NCBI GenBank assembly: GCA_030035585.1 | Contig: CM057469.1 | Coordinates: 59,661,501-59,725,500, forward strand | Length of the DNA stretch: 64,000 bases | Reading direction: 5' to 3' | DNA from: Dugong dugon | Lineage: Eukaryota; Chordata; Mammalia; Sirenia; Dugongidae | Part shown: one piece after another, positions 47,372 to 58,110 of the stretch | Layout: every line of letters begins with the position of its first letter | Numbering within the stretch: the first letter of the stretch is position 1 | Made by a program: the position numbers and the translations under genes | Notes under the pieces: generated by a model | Database searches by the model: none | What the model was told of the DNA's origin: nothing | What the model saw: only the letters and a program-made list of their open reading frames with translations

Positions 47372-48850
47372 TGTATGTCAGTTTGTCGTACTATGGTAGC
47401 TTGTCTGTTGCTGTGATACTGGAAGATTTGCAACCGGTATTTCAAATACCAGCAGGGTCATCCTTGGTGAATAGGTGTTAGCAGAGCTTCCAGACCAAGA
47501 CAGACCAGGAAGAAGGACTTGTCAGTCTACTTCTGAAAAAATGGGCCAGTGAAATCTTTATGAACAGCAGCAGAACATGGTCTGATATAGTGCCAGAAGA
47601 CGAGTTCCTCAGATTGGAAGGCACTCAGAATACGACTGAGGAAGAGCTACCTCCTGAAGGTAGACTCAGTCTTAATGTTGTGGATGGAGTCAAGCTTTTG
47701 GGACATTCATTTGCTGATGTGGCACAACTCAAAATGAGAAGATAGAGCTGCAAACACCTGTTAATAATCAGAACTTGGAATTTACAAAGTATGAATCTAG
47801 GAAAATTGGAAGTTGTCAAAAATGAAATGGAACGCAAACATCAATATCTTAGGCATTAGTGAGCTGAAATAGACTGGTATTGGCCATTTTGAATCAGACA
47901 ATCATATAGTCTACTATGCTGGGAATGGCAAATTGAAGAGGAGTGGCATCGTGTTCATTGTCAAAAAGAATATTTCAAGATCTGTCCTAAAGTACAATGC
48001 TATCAATGGCAGGATAGTATCCATATGCCTACAAGGAAGACCAGTTAATATGGCTATTATTCAAATTTACACAATACACATTGATAATTACTGGCAATCG
48101 GAATGAGAAAGTTGGAAACAGGGAAGAAGGATTGGTAGTTGGAAAATATTGCCTTAGTGACAGAAACTATGCCTAAGATCACATGACAGAATTTTGCAAA
48201 ACCAGCAACTTCTTCATTGAAAATACCTTTTTTCAGCAACATAAACTGTGACTATACACATGGACCTTACCAAATGGAATGCATAGGAATCAAATCAACT
48301 ACATCTGTGGAAAGAGATGATGTAAAAGTTCAATATCATTAGTTAGAACAAGTCCGGGGCTGACTGCAGAACAGACCGTCAATTGCCCACATGCAAGTTC
48401 AAGTTGAAGTTGAAGAAAATTAAAACAAGTCCACAAGAGCCAAAGTACAACCTTGAGTATATCCCACCTGAATTTAGAGACCATTTTAAGAACAGATTTG
48501 ATACCTTAAACACTAATGATCAAAGACCAGATGAGTTATGGAATGACATCAAGGACATCATACATGAAGAAAGCAAGAGGTCCTTAAAAAGACAGGAAAG
48601 AAAGAAAAGGCCAAACTTGATGTCAGAAGAGACTCTGAACCTTTCTGTTGAACGTCCAGTAGCTAAAGCGAACTGAAGAAACGAGGAAGTAAAAGAGCTG
48701 AACAGAAGATGTCAAATGGCAGCTTGAGAAGACAAAGTATTATAATGAAAGTACAAAGACCTGGAGTTAGAAAACCAAAAGAGAAGAAAATGCTCAGCAT
48801 TTTTCAAGCTGAAAGAACTGAAGAAAAAATTCAAGCCTCAAGTTGCAATA
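47372..48850 (+). mobile_element. RTE LINE 5' part, copy E
   Basis: Starts at ATGTCAGTTTGTCGTACTATGG, the same 5' end as copy A. It carries the acidic leader (47560-47745 open), the endonuclease (TTGGAATTTACAAAGTATGAAT at 47774 encodes the TWN-like start; GCATTAGTGAGCTGAAA encodes the SEL region) and the start of the linker. It ends at CAAGTTGCAATA, where an LTR fragment begins. RT is absent. Several stops; not functional. Confidence 0.88.
47560..47745 (+). pseudogene. RTE N-terminal leader fragment
   Basis: 61 codons beginning MNSSRTWSDIVPEDEFL, closely similar to the start of the 8379-8984 minus frame (MNSSGTLSDTVSEEVPL). The shared methionine and spacing suggest a family start codon here. 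A TAG in MRR* ends the frame just before the endonuclease, so the ORF is interrupted. Confidence 0.7.
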
Positions 48851-48956
48851 TTGATTTGAACTTTTAGCCTCCAGAGCTGTGAGAAAATAAATTTATGTTC
48901 TTTAAAGCCACCTACTTGTGGTATTTCTGTTACAACAGCACTAGAAAATTAAGACA
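48851..48956 (+). mobile_element. MaLR-like LTR 3'-end fragment joined to RTE
   Basis: GAACTTTTAGCCTCCAGAGC, AATAAATTTATGTTCTTTAAAGCC and CAGCACTAGAAAATTAAGACA match the 3' ends of the LTRs at 19956 and 25455. Only the last ~105 bases are present. Confidence 0.8.
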
Positions 48957-49075
48957 ATCATCAAGAATGACTGTGGCTTTACCCAGGCTCTCTTTGACTG
49001 TCTCCTTTCCCTGATCTGCCTCTTAAGTTTCCAAGTAAGCTACCTATACGGTTATCACACCTAGCTGTTAACCTG

Positions 49076-49269
49076 TTGCTGTCTATTTGGTTCCAACTCA
49101 TTGAGACCCCATATGTTACTGAGTACTACTATTCTATAGGCTTTTCTTGGCTCTGATCTTTACAGAAGCAGACCACCAGGCCTTTCTTCAGCAGTGCTGA
49201 TGGGTGGGTTCAAATTGCGAACCTTTAGGTTAGTAAACAGCACAAACCATTTGTACCAACCAGGGACCT
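49076..49269 (-). mobile_element. AfroSINE, full-length form, with perfect TSD
   Basis: Flanked by identical 17-bp duplications ACCTAGCTGTTAACCTG at 49059-49075 and 49270-49286. The body is diverged but complete, which makes the intact duplication useful for exact boundaries. Confidence 0.93.
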
Positions 49270-49286
49270 ACCTAGCTGTTAACCTG

Positions 49287-50154
49287 CATTAATTGCTATC
49301 TGATTATTGTTTTTTAAAATTCCCTGGCGTGTAAATTGCTCCATATCTGATCGAGTTAAATCTGGACCCCTTTTGCAGTGGCAAAATATAGCTAGTCTTT
49401 GGAGTTTGCTCCAATCCTAGGAGGGTTTTACATAACTTTTTCTCCCTGGCCCTCTCTGTTACATTTCTAGATGGGCTACTACTTCACTTGTTGCTATTAT
49501 TATCATGGAGCTACCAACCTCTTTTTACTTGCCAACTAACAAGATCTCTATCATTTTCAACAACACTCTTAGGCCTGAACTTCCCCACACTCGGTTCCAA
49601 ATAAAGTCAGTTCCATTAGGGAGAGCTGCAGAGCTCTCTGTTTTTAAGGTTTGCCTCACTATCTTGGTAGAACTTCTGTATCACTGCCACAGAGGTGTTT
49701 AGGGGAAAGTAGTTCTCTAACTCAGGTGCAGGATGGGAATTGTAGGCTTTTGTCCTTTCAACCTGCCTCTCTTCATGTAGAATCTAAGCCCTACAAGCAG
49801 CCTCGGGCAAGAGTGATTAGAACCCACTATTCTCTGCCTGCCAGGCCTGGAGTAGAACTTCAAGAATATGAATGGTATCTGAATGGGGAGAGGAGCACCA
49901 GGCTCTCAACTGTGTCTGTAACATAGAGCTGAGGGTAGATGAGAGATGCCAGTGGCCTGCCCTTCCTGGAGTGAAAACATAGCCCTAGGCTGGGAGCTTT
50001 AGCCCCTTGTTCTTGGCTGCATCCTTCTGGAGCAGAGCTTCCCTTATGCTAGCTGGAGGAGGTATGAGTGGGAACATGTTATGGTTTAAGTGCCACAGAA
50101 TCTCACAGTTCTTAATGAGATTTAACATATCTTTTTGACAGAAGTTTCTCTAAT
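49287..50154. other. unclassified, possibly repeat-derived DNA
   Basis: More GC-rich than its surroundings (e.g. 49620-50060). Open frames of 65-91 codons overlap in different phases. It may be an old L1 5' region or LTR, but I could not place it. Confidence 0.35.
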
Positions 50155-50201
50155 CTATGAGACAGAATTGACTAGGTGGCAAAGGGTTTGGTTTGGTTTT
50201 T
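50155..50201 (+). mobile_element. AfroSINE 3'-end fragment
   Basis: TATGAGACAGAATTGACTAGGTGGC followed by GGTTTGGTTTGGTTTTTGG. Confidence 0.65.
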
Positions 50202-50216
50202 GGAATCTACTATATG

Positions 50217-50378
50217 GGGCCCTGGTTGTGCAGTGGTTACAAGCTCAGGCTGCTAAACAAAAGGTTAGCAGGTCGAATCCACCAGCCTCTGCTTGGAAAT
50301 CCTATGGGGCAGTTCCACTTGGTCCTACAGGGTCTCTATGAATTGGAATCCATTCGATGGCAACTTTTCTTTTTTTAA
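50217..50378 (+). mobile_element. AfroSINE, short form lacking ~45 bp
   Basis: GGGGCCCTGGTTGTGCAGTGG ... CAGGTCGAATCCACC ... CTGCTTGGAAATCC (middle deleted) ... TCGATGGCAAC. Confidence 0.92.
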
Positions 50379-50416
50379 ATATGACCTTAGGACAATTTCC
50401 AGGGACTTTGAATGGT

Positions 50417-50470
50417 TGTTTTTTGTTTTGTTTTGTTTTGCTTTGTTTTGCTTTGCTTTGTTTTGCTTTT
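50417..50470. repeat. (TTTTG)n / (CTTTG)n simple repeat
   Basis: Ten or so five-base units on the plus strand. Confidence 0.9.
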
Positions 50471-51704
50471 GTCATTGTCTGTAATTTTCACCCACTAAAT
50501 GGTTGTTTCACTGGGGAAGGGGTTTGCTGAGCTCCTCACACTGCCGTTCCAGAAATCAACTCTTGTCCTTTTCACGCTGCTGTACGCTGACCTGCTGCAA
50601 TCTTTCCTATCTTACCCAAAAGCAGAACCACTGCTTATCTTTTAAGCTTCTTAGCTATTGCATTCTGCTTGGTATATTAGACTCTTGAGCAGCAAAGATG
50701 AGAAAAATGGCAAAAAGCTTAGAGAGAAAGTTAGTACACAATGTCAGACTCACCTTTCAGAGGCTCTTGTTTCTTTGACATTTTGACTCATCAAGTTCAA
50801 GGCATCCTCATATCCTTGACCTACAATTTTTGTCCAGCTGAATGAGACTTCTATAGTTCTTAGATTCTTTCTATTTGACCTCAAAGCCAGATAGCAATTA
50901 AGAACGAACAACTGTCTCAAGAAAAGAGCAGCAGAGAATGTCAGGCTCACCTCACTGCATTTCTCTTCTCTTTGCTACATCGATCCTTATATCTTAGCTG
51001 TCTTGGATGGTTTCTAATGTCTTCAGATGTCAGCATTTAGTATTTCATCCACCTTTTTACAGTTGCTCTCATGGTGATGTTTGTATTCTACAGATACAAG
51101 CTACTCATTCATAGCCAGGGTTCATTTACTGTCTCATGAAGGTCATTGTAATTCTCCAAAAGAGCCAAATGTCTAAGGCAAAAGGATCTCAGATAAGCTG
51201 CTTACTCGAAGCTATTGTTTGACTTGAATCTGACTTTAGGAAAACAGTTCCTTAAAGGCTCAAGGTTCAAAAGGACACCTAATGCCAGATGGTCTGAGCG
51301 GGTCACCCCAACTCCATGAACCCCAAAATCTGGATTCCAGGAGAATTAAAATAGTTTCTCAGTTTTATTAAGGAAAGGATATACTCACAGGTAGATAAAC
51401 TGGGGTATGTTTTGTTACTGAGATACACACACAGAGACTGCCTATCACATGATAAGCAATGTAAATGAAGCAAGAGAGTCAATGGGATGAATGAAAAAGA
51501 AACAACAATGAAAAATAGATTAAGAGCAATTAATGAATTGTACAGGGCTCTTTTTTAAAGATTCAGACTGTAATTGAAGGATTTTTCTATATATGTGATA
51601 TATAAAATAACTGTCTTTAAATAATTTATGATATTTTTGAACCTATGAAATATGGTATTGATATATATTTTCCTCTCTGTATTTAGTGCACAGTACCCCT
51701 GGGT
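50471..51704. other. unclassified DNA
   Basis: The text near 50510-50560 (GGGAAGGGGTTTGCTGAGCTCC) looks like part of an old dispersed repeat, possibly continuous with 49620-50110. The rest is unrecognised. Confidence 0.35.
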
Positions 51705-51872
51705 ATACCTGGTGGCATTGTGATTAAGAATTGGGCTGCTAACCAAAAGGTCAGCAGTTCGAATCTACCAGCTGCTCCTTAGAAACCCTATGGGGCAGTT
51801 CTACTCTGTCCTATAGGGTCACGATGAGTCAGAATACACTGAAAGGCAACAGGTTTTTTATTTTTTGTTTCT
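51705..51872 (+). mobile_element. AfroSINE, short form lacking ~45 bp
   Basis: ACCTGGTGGCATTGTGATTAAG ... GCAGTTCGAATCTACC ... CTGCTCCTTAGAAACCC. First of six SINEs in a tight cluster. Confidence 0.93.
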
Positions 51873-51875
51873 TTT

Positions 51876-52094
51876 AACCCCTGGGTGGCAAACGGTTTTC
51901 ACTCAGCTACTAACTGAGAGATTGGCGGTTTAAATCCACCTAGTAGAAGAAAGGCCTTGCAATCTACTTCTGTAAGATTATAACCATTGAAAACCCTATG
52001 GAGTGCAGTTCTATCCGAACACATGGGTTTGCCACGGATCCAACTCAACAGCAATGAGTTTGTTTGTTTTCATTTTTTGGTTGTTTTTATTTTG
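51876..52094 (+). mobile_element. AfroSINE-like, full-length form, divergent
   Basis: CCCTGGGTGGCAAACGG ... GAAAGGCCTTGCAATCTACTTC (middle present) ... CCAACTCAACAGCAATGAG and a long T/G tail. Older than its upstream neighbour. Confidence 0.88.
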
Positions 52095-52105
52095 CCTTGC
52101 ATATA

Positions 52106-52308
52106 ACCCACCCATTATAGTCCAGTCAATTCTGACTCACAGTGACCCTATAGGACAGAGTAGAACTGCCCCATAGGGTTTCCAAGGCTCTAAATCTTTA
52201 CAGAAGCAGACTGCCACATCGTCTTCCTGTGGAACTGCTGGTGGGTTTGAACCACCAACCTTTTGGTTAATAGCCAAGTGCTTAACCCCGCACCACCAGA
52301 ACTCCCTT
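52106..52308 (-). mobile_element. AfroSINE, full-length form
   Basis: Flanked by CTTGCATATA at 52096-52105 and 52309-52318. Box B (GGTTTGAACCACC) and the middle segment are present. Confidence 0.93.
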
Positions 52309-52324
52309 CTTGCATATACCTTAC

Positions 52325-52508
52325 CCTGTTTCTGTCAACTCAATTCTGACTCATAGCAAGCGTATGAAACAGTGTAGAACCACCTCATAGGGTTTGCAGA
52401 GCTGTAATCTTTATGGAAGCAGACAGCCTTGGAGTGGCCGGTGGGCTGGAACAACCGATCTTTTGATTAGCAGCCTAGTGCTTTAACCACTGCACCAGCA
52501 GGGCTTCT
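52325..52508 (-). mobile_element. AfroSINE, internally shortened in the middle segment
   Basis: GAAGCAGACAGCCTTGGAGTGG shows a small deletion inside the middle segment, different from the common ~45-bp one. Confidence 0.88.
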
Positions 52509-52523
52509 TCTTGTTACTACCAA

Positions 52524-52614
52524 CCAAACCATACTCAAGGAGCCACTGGTGGATTCAAACTGCCAATCTTTTGGTTAGCAGCCAAGCTTTTAACCACTGT
52601 GCAACAAGAACTTC
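52524..52614 (-). mobile_element. AfroSINE with large internal deletion
   Basis: Identical 15-bp duplications TCTTGTTACTACCAA at 52509-52523 and 52615-52629 bound it exactly. Only ~10 bases of 3' end and the tRNA-like head remain, so most of the body was lost. Confidence 0.88.
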
Positions 52615-52631
52615 TCTTGTTACTACCAAAA

Positions 52632-52793
52632 GCAAACCCAAACCTATGGCCATCAAGTTGATTCTGACTCATAGTGACCCTATAGTATAGAGTAGAACTG
52701 CCCCATAGGGATTCCAAGGAGAGGCTGATGGATTCAAACTGCTGACCCCTTGCTTAGCAGCCGAGCTTTTAACCACTATGCCACCAGGGCTCA
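52632..52793 (-). mobile_element. AfroSINE, short form lacking ~45 bp
   Basis: CCCAAACCTATGGCCATCAAG ... GATTCCAAGGAGAGGCTGATGG (middle deleted) ... ACTATGCCACCAGGGCTC. Confidence 0.93.
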
Positions 52794-53417
52794 ATACCAC
52801 TTACTAAATAAATGTTTGAATTATGAGGTTCTTGCTTGTTTAATAAAAATATTATCTTACGTTTATTCAAATAGCTTATAGTAAAACTATGACTTGCTTT
52901 GAACGGTTTAAGATGGGTACATTTTTACACATGAATTTTATGTGAAATTTACATTCTTCATTTCACGAATGCTTGATATTTTGAAGTCTTAAGTGCTTAG
53001 GATAAAATCAATAATATTATTGAGGTTTTTTTTAAGTTTTTGATTATTTACTGATAAAATAAACATTACCTTTGGCTATTTTTACAATAGTAGAGACACA
53101 TCACTGCAATTTCTGCAAGTTTTTGATGATAAAATGTTGAAATGGAAGCTGCCAAGTGTAAGGACAAATACAAATTGAAAATAAGAGGTTTAAATTTTCC
53201 CTGTTGAAAATAAGAAAAGAGGCTTCCCTCCTCCCCTGTTTTCACTCTCCATAGCTTGTAATTGTAAATTATTTCTGTCTCTTTGAAAAGCATATAAATT
53301 TAAAGGAAGACATGTAAATTTAAAGGTGTTAGCTCAAGGACCTGGCAGCCAACTTAAAAAAAAAAAAAAGTAACTTGAGATAATCCTCCCTTACCTTCCA
53401 CCCCTGCCTTCCGTTTA
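52794..53417. other. unclassified AT-rich DNA
   Basis: No recognised feature. Confidence 0.5.
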
Positions 53418-53625
53418 AGGAGCCCTGGTTGCGCAGTGCTTCAAGCGCTCAGCTGCTAACTGAAAGGTTGGTAGTTTGAACCCGCCAGCTGCTCCGTGGG
53501 AGAAAGATGTGGCAGGCTACTTAGGTAAAAATTACAGCCTTGGAAACCGTATGCGGCAGTTCTGTTCTATCCAATAGGGACGCTTTGAGTTGGGATTTAC
53601 AGCAATGGATTTGGTTTCGGAGTTT
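53418..53625 (+). mobile_element. AfroSINE, full-length form, well preserved
   Basis: AGGAGCCCTGGTTGCGCAGTG (box A), TAGTTTGAACCCGCC (box B), GTGGGAGAAAGATGTGGCAG (middle) and ACAGCAATGGATTTGG (3' end). A good reference for the long form. Confidence 0.95.
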
Positions 53626-54173
53626 GGACCTTCCGGGAAGGAGATTAGTATAACCTCAGGTGACCCAGGCTCCGAATTGGCCATAAAGATGCTAGAAAAA
53701 TAGCAATTTTATCTTGAAAGCATGGAAGTTACGGGTTGTATACATCCACTCAGCTATACAAAGGGTAAAATTTCATTTTATCTTTGCAATCTCTAGCTGA
53801 TTGCCTGTGAAGCATCACATTCTAGTTTAATGCTTGTTCAATAATAAAACTTTTCCTTCTCTTCTACTTTTGTGAAGAGGTTTTCTGGCTTGGGAGTAGA
53901 TTATGTTTTTAATTATATTTCCCCATCACAAACATCTGGGTCTGCTGAATGGACAACAAACATTTTAAGAAACAATGAATTTTCTTCCCCAACAATTCTT
54001 AGTAAAAAGTTTTTCTATGATAGTTCTTCATATCTTATTTGGAGAATTTCATCAAATGTGATGAAATTTTTCTCAAAGTATAGTTTAGACAATTTGACTC
54101 TGTCAGATATAGGTATGAAATTGCTCTGGGAATGAAGAGCGTGAGGCTCTAGCTTTAGGTCAGCCACTCATTA
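53626..54173. other. unclassified DNA
   Basis: An 87-codon plus ORF (53872-54135) has no recognisable domain. Otherwise nothing. Confidence 0.45.
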
Positions 54174-54181
54174 GTGGAGTA

Positions 54182-54351
54182 AAACAACAACAACAAAAAG
54201 TCCTGTTGCTGTCTAGTAGATTCAGACTCATAGCAACCCTACAGGATAGAGTAGAACTGCCGTAGGGTTTCTAAGGAGAAGCTGGTGGATTTGAACTGCT
54301 GACCTTTTGCTTCGCAGCCAAACTCTTAACCACTGAGCCACCAGGGCTCCT
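54182..54351 (-). mobile_element. AfroSINE, short form, AAC-rich tail
   Basis: Starts AACAACAACAACAAAAAG on the plus strand (minus-strand tail rich in GTT) and runs to GAGCCACCAGGGCTCC. The middle is deleted at CTAAGGAGAAGCTGG. Flanked by TGGAGTA on both sides. Confidence 0.9.
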
Positions 54352-54361
54352 TCATGGAGTA

Positions 54362-55335
54362 GATTTGGACAAATACCTCTTCAGGATTTAGCGTGCTCAC
54401 CAGAAAAATGAGGGTATTAGCTGATAATTAAGTTCTCATTCCTCTCACTAAATGTATTTTATTCTCTGCTCTTTTATTATGATCAGAATACAGTAATCAA
54501 AATTCTTCTTATTCTAGTGTCCGGAAGTATTTTTACATTTCTTCCAATAATTGCAATACTTTGAGGTAAAAAAATCCCCAAGTAACAGATATATATATAT
54601 TTTCATAATCTATTTGGAAAATTATCAACTACTATGTGAATATGATGAAAGCAATTAGTTTTTAAGACAAAGGTAAGTTCATTGATAATATTACATGACC
54701 TTTTTTTTTAGAAAATATAAAGGATATTTAAAAATTTAAAGACTATTTCACCCAGAAAACGCTTTCCAAGGGCCCTCATTATATTTCTTAGTATGAATCT
54801 ATATTTATTACCCAAATTTGCAACAAAATCCACTTTAATTTTTTTTAAAATTATTTTGGCCTTCCTCAGTTAAAACTTTAGTCATGTAGCAAACAGTAAA
54901 TGAAGCTTTTTTTCTCCCCTAAATTTCATCTCATTACTAGTCAACATCTTTTGATATAGTTTACCCCAACTATATTAATCAACTATAGTTGATTTTGATC
55001 AACTGTCAGCTATATTATCAATTATCTTGATCTTGAAGTGATACACATCATTCACTGTTAACACATTGACATAAATGGGATACTCTAGAAAGTTGAGAAT
55101 CACTAGTCTACAATCCCTAATACAAAATTTGTCTATCTGTGATAAATAAATTGAAGAATCATTTGACTACCAATAGCCAAATCTCTTGAATATTACACTC
55201 TGTCCTTCATGTCATTTCATGTTTGTAGATGTAAGTTAAGCCTCTGTGAGGTAAAAGAATATTTTACCTCAAGTGATTTGACTTTTGTTCTTGGTTCATG
55301 AGGTATAACTCTAAACCCCTGAAATGTTCTGAGTA
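54362..55335. other. unclassified AT-rich DNA
   Basis: Contains a perfect 16-bp palindrome, listed separately. The start (54362-54425) may be a MIR remnant. Confidence 0.45.
54978..54993. repeat. perfect 16-bp palindrome
   Basis: ATCAACTATAGTTGAT, followed by related GATCAAC motifs within 20 bases. No function inferred. Confidence 0.8.
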
Positions 55336-56300
55336 ATTAATGTGTCTTTGTTATCCGGATCTCTAGACCACACCTGATGGTTTGTGCTAATGTGGGAGAG
55401 CTATCTTGACCAGAAAGAGCACCATAAAGCCTGATATCAGCTGACTTCAAGGGAGGGAAGGTGAGGTTGATCCAACCAATTATGACTACACGATGAATCC
55501 AATAAAGGTTATGGACATGAAAGGATAATGGGCCTGCTTGTTGGTGAAAGACGTGGATGCATGTGTGAGGGTAGCATATCCTTGGTATCATAGAAGCTTT
55601 GAACTGGGAACCCTCCCAGACCTCTGCTTATACATCTCTTACATTGTATCTTTTATTCTCTATAATAAAGCTATAATCATAGCACTTTTCATGAGTTTTG
55701 TGGGTTGTTTCAGTGAATTATCATACCCAAAGGAGCAGTGGAAGTCAGCAGGGCAGAAGTAAGGAAGCCCAGGGGGGACTCCCAGGCTTGCAGCTTGCAT
55801 CCTGGAAAAAAGTAGAGGGAAATTTCTGAATCTGTAGTTAGCAGCTTAGAAGTGAGGCAGCCTGGTGGTGCAGTGGTTAAGTGCTCAGCTACTAACCGAA
55901 AAGTGAACATTTCAAAACCACCAGCTGCTCCACGGAAGAAAGATGTGGCAGTCTGTTTTGGTAAAGATTACTGCCTTAGAAACCCTATCTGGCAGTTCTT
56001 CTCTGTCCTATAGGGTCAGTATGAGTCAGAATCAACTTGAAGGCAATGTGGTTTGTTTAGGTTAGAAGTGAGGGAGCCTAGGGGAAACTTTGAGCTTGTG
56101 GCTGGCATCCTCAGTGGGTAGAGGGAAACCCTAAAATTGTGGCCAGCAGGACAGAAGAGATGGTGGTGTGTGGACTCTCACATTGCAACTGATGTCTCCC
56201 TGTTTGGCAGTCTGAAGGACAGTGCCCTTTTAACTTGTAAGATCTGACCTAGCTTTGAGTGGGAAGTGTCAGAGAAGTACTGCTTGAGCAGCTGGTGTCA
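55336..56300 (+). mobile_element. ancient ERV LTR-like repeat with internal tandem units
   Basis: CTATAATAAAGCTATAATC (polyadenylation region), GAGTTTTGTGGGTTGTTTCAG, CAGTGCCCTTTTAACTTGTAAG and a GTGTCAGAACTGAAT end follow the order of an old mammalian LTR. Two ~85-95-bp tandem units (55748 on, and 55843 on) lie inside, and a SINE sits in the second. Boundaries are approximate. Confidence 0.5.
55864..56061 (+). mobile_element. AfroSINE, full-length form, inside LTR
   Basis: GGTGGTGCAGTGGTTAAGTG ... GAAGAAAGATGTGGCAGTC ... TCAACTTGAAGGCAATG. Flanked by 18-bp duplications TTAGAAGTGAGGCAGCCT (55846-55863) and TTAGAAGTGAGGGAGCCT (56062-56079). Confidence 0.95.
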
Positions 56301-57270
56301 GAACTGAATAAAGATGTGAAAATGGATAGTTGATACTATATGTGATATTTTATATTGATTATTATCCTTACAGCCTTGAATCGCCACTCCTTTCATTTTT
56401 GTCTGTGTCTAATACACATGGAATACAAAAGAGCTGATGTGAATAATTTGTCCCGTTTTCAGACTAAATCAAATCATTACTCGATAAAACAAGAATATAA
56501 CTCTTCAGTCAATAGTGCAGAAGGTTCAACATGCTACACTGATTTTGAAATGTCTGATTATGTTGCATTGCCATGATGCAGTTGATGGAAATAAAAATAT
56601 CCACATATTTGTAGGCTTTGGAGGTTAGATGTTTGCTGATATGCTTTTTTTTTTTTTGTTTGCATTTTTGCTGATAAATATATGCTTTATAATGGAAATG
56701 CATTCAAATAATTTCTTAAATACCTTTTTTTATTATATACATCCCTTCATTCATTTCTAACATAAATAATTCCAGAATAAGTTTATCATTTACCATAGTT
56801 TATATACAATAGTAGCACATTGTATTCCTTGTATTATTTAACCTCTTCTTTAAAATTATGTATTGTTTTGTCTTTTTGTAATTTTTTTCTTAAGCTTTTC
56901 AGTTCAACATATTGTTGGAAAGTGGTAGCAATTCAGGTAATGAAGAGATTTTACAGCACATAAGTAGAAAGGCTGAGGATGATAAGATTTTTAAACCAAA
57001 GCTTTTTTTAATTTTAGTTTTCTATTTTAACTTTTCAAATTTATTTGACAATATGTAAAAAACATCTCATACAAAATCCAAATGATAAATTTCATACATG
57101 AAAATTAAATCTTCAACTCTCCCTAACACTAGTTATCTAGTTCCTCTTCATGAAGGCAGCCACTGTACTAGTTTCTTCTGTATATGTGTTTATGCTTCTG
57201 GAGATATGACAGTAGACTAAACAGAACAAAATGTAATAAAATACAGAACTGATATAATTTATTTTTTGTA
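56301..57270. other. unclassified AT-rich DNA
   Basis: A T-run at 56645-56658. 57010-57240 may belong to the old L1 downstream. Otherwise nothing. Confidence 0.4.
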
Positions 57271-57281
57271 TAAACTAATAG

Positions 57282-57454
57282 GGAGACCTGGTGGCAGAGT
57301 GGTTAAGAGCTCGGCTGCTAACTGAAAGGTCGGCAGTACAAATCCACCAGCTGCTCCTTGGAAACCCTATGGGGTGATTCTACTCTGTTCTATAGGGTGA
57401 CTATAAGTCGGAATCGACTTGACGGCAATGGATTTTATTTTGTTTGTTTGTTTG
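57282..57454 (+). mobile_element. AfroSINE, short form lacking ~45 bp
   Basis: GGAGACCTGGTGGCAGAGTGG ... CTGCTCCTTGGAAACCC ... GTCGGAATCGACTTGACGGC. Flanked by TAAACTAATAG (57271-57281) and TAAGCTAATAG (57455-57465). CpGs at the 3' end are kept, suggesting relative youth. Confidence 0.95.
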
Positions 57455-57639
57455 TAAGCTAATAGTAGTATAGTCCTTATGTCTTCGTATCTATATTATA
57501 GCAAATATACTTAAGAGTATAGCTCGGGCTATTCTATGTTGGTACACTTAAAACAGCCTGTTTTTCATAATATGAAATTAAAGAAAATTTGTAACTTTGT
57601 AATTTGGAAAATTGCTTAGTATTTCATTGTATGGTTGTA

Positions 57640-58110
57640 GCATAATATATTCAAACAATTTCTTTTAAAGAACTTTAGTTTTTCTTTGGCATTTTACTAT
57701 TATACACTATACTGTATGGAATATTTTTATGTATTCATTATTTTACATACGCATATGCATTATTTTAGGATTAGATAATATGAGTATGATTGCAAAGCCA
57801 AATGTTTAAGTGTTTATTTTTAATTTGGAAAGAATTTGCTCTTTCCCTTCAATAGATGGTATACCAATTTACACTGCCAGTAGCCTGGTATGAGTTTGTT
57901 TACTTTCCTTTATCCTTTTACAACATTTGTCATAAACTTTTTTTATTTTTGAATTCTGATAAAAGATATAATAGCTTATTTTAGTTTATATTAAAATTTT
58001 TCTTTTATGAGTTTTAGCATCTTCGCATATGTTTATGAATTTATCATATCAATTGCATACTTTTTCTCTACTGGGTAGTTGCTTTTCTTCTTGTATATTT
58101 ATATTATTAA
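57640..58110 (-). mobile_element. Old L1 ORF2 C-terminal fragment
   Basis: ATAGATGGTATACCAATTTACACTGCC, CATCTTCGCATATGTTTATG and CTCTACTGGGTAGTTGC match the antisense of an L1 ORF2 end. Very decayed, with approximate edges. Confidence 0.55.

Noticed and set aside
51705..52793. CRISPR-like repeat array
   Set aside because: Repeats are diverged SINEs in both orientations with target duplications, not uniform short repeats with spacers.
53418..53500. tRNA gene
   Set aside because: The box A and box B-like motifs belong to the SINE head; no cloverleaf or terminator in tRNA context.
54978..54993. palindrome as an operator or binding site
   Set aside because: A single palindrome in AT-rich mammalian DNA has no context to support a regulatory role.
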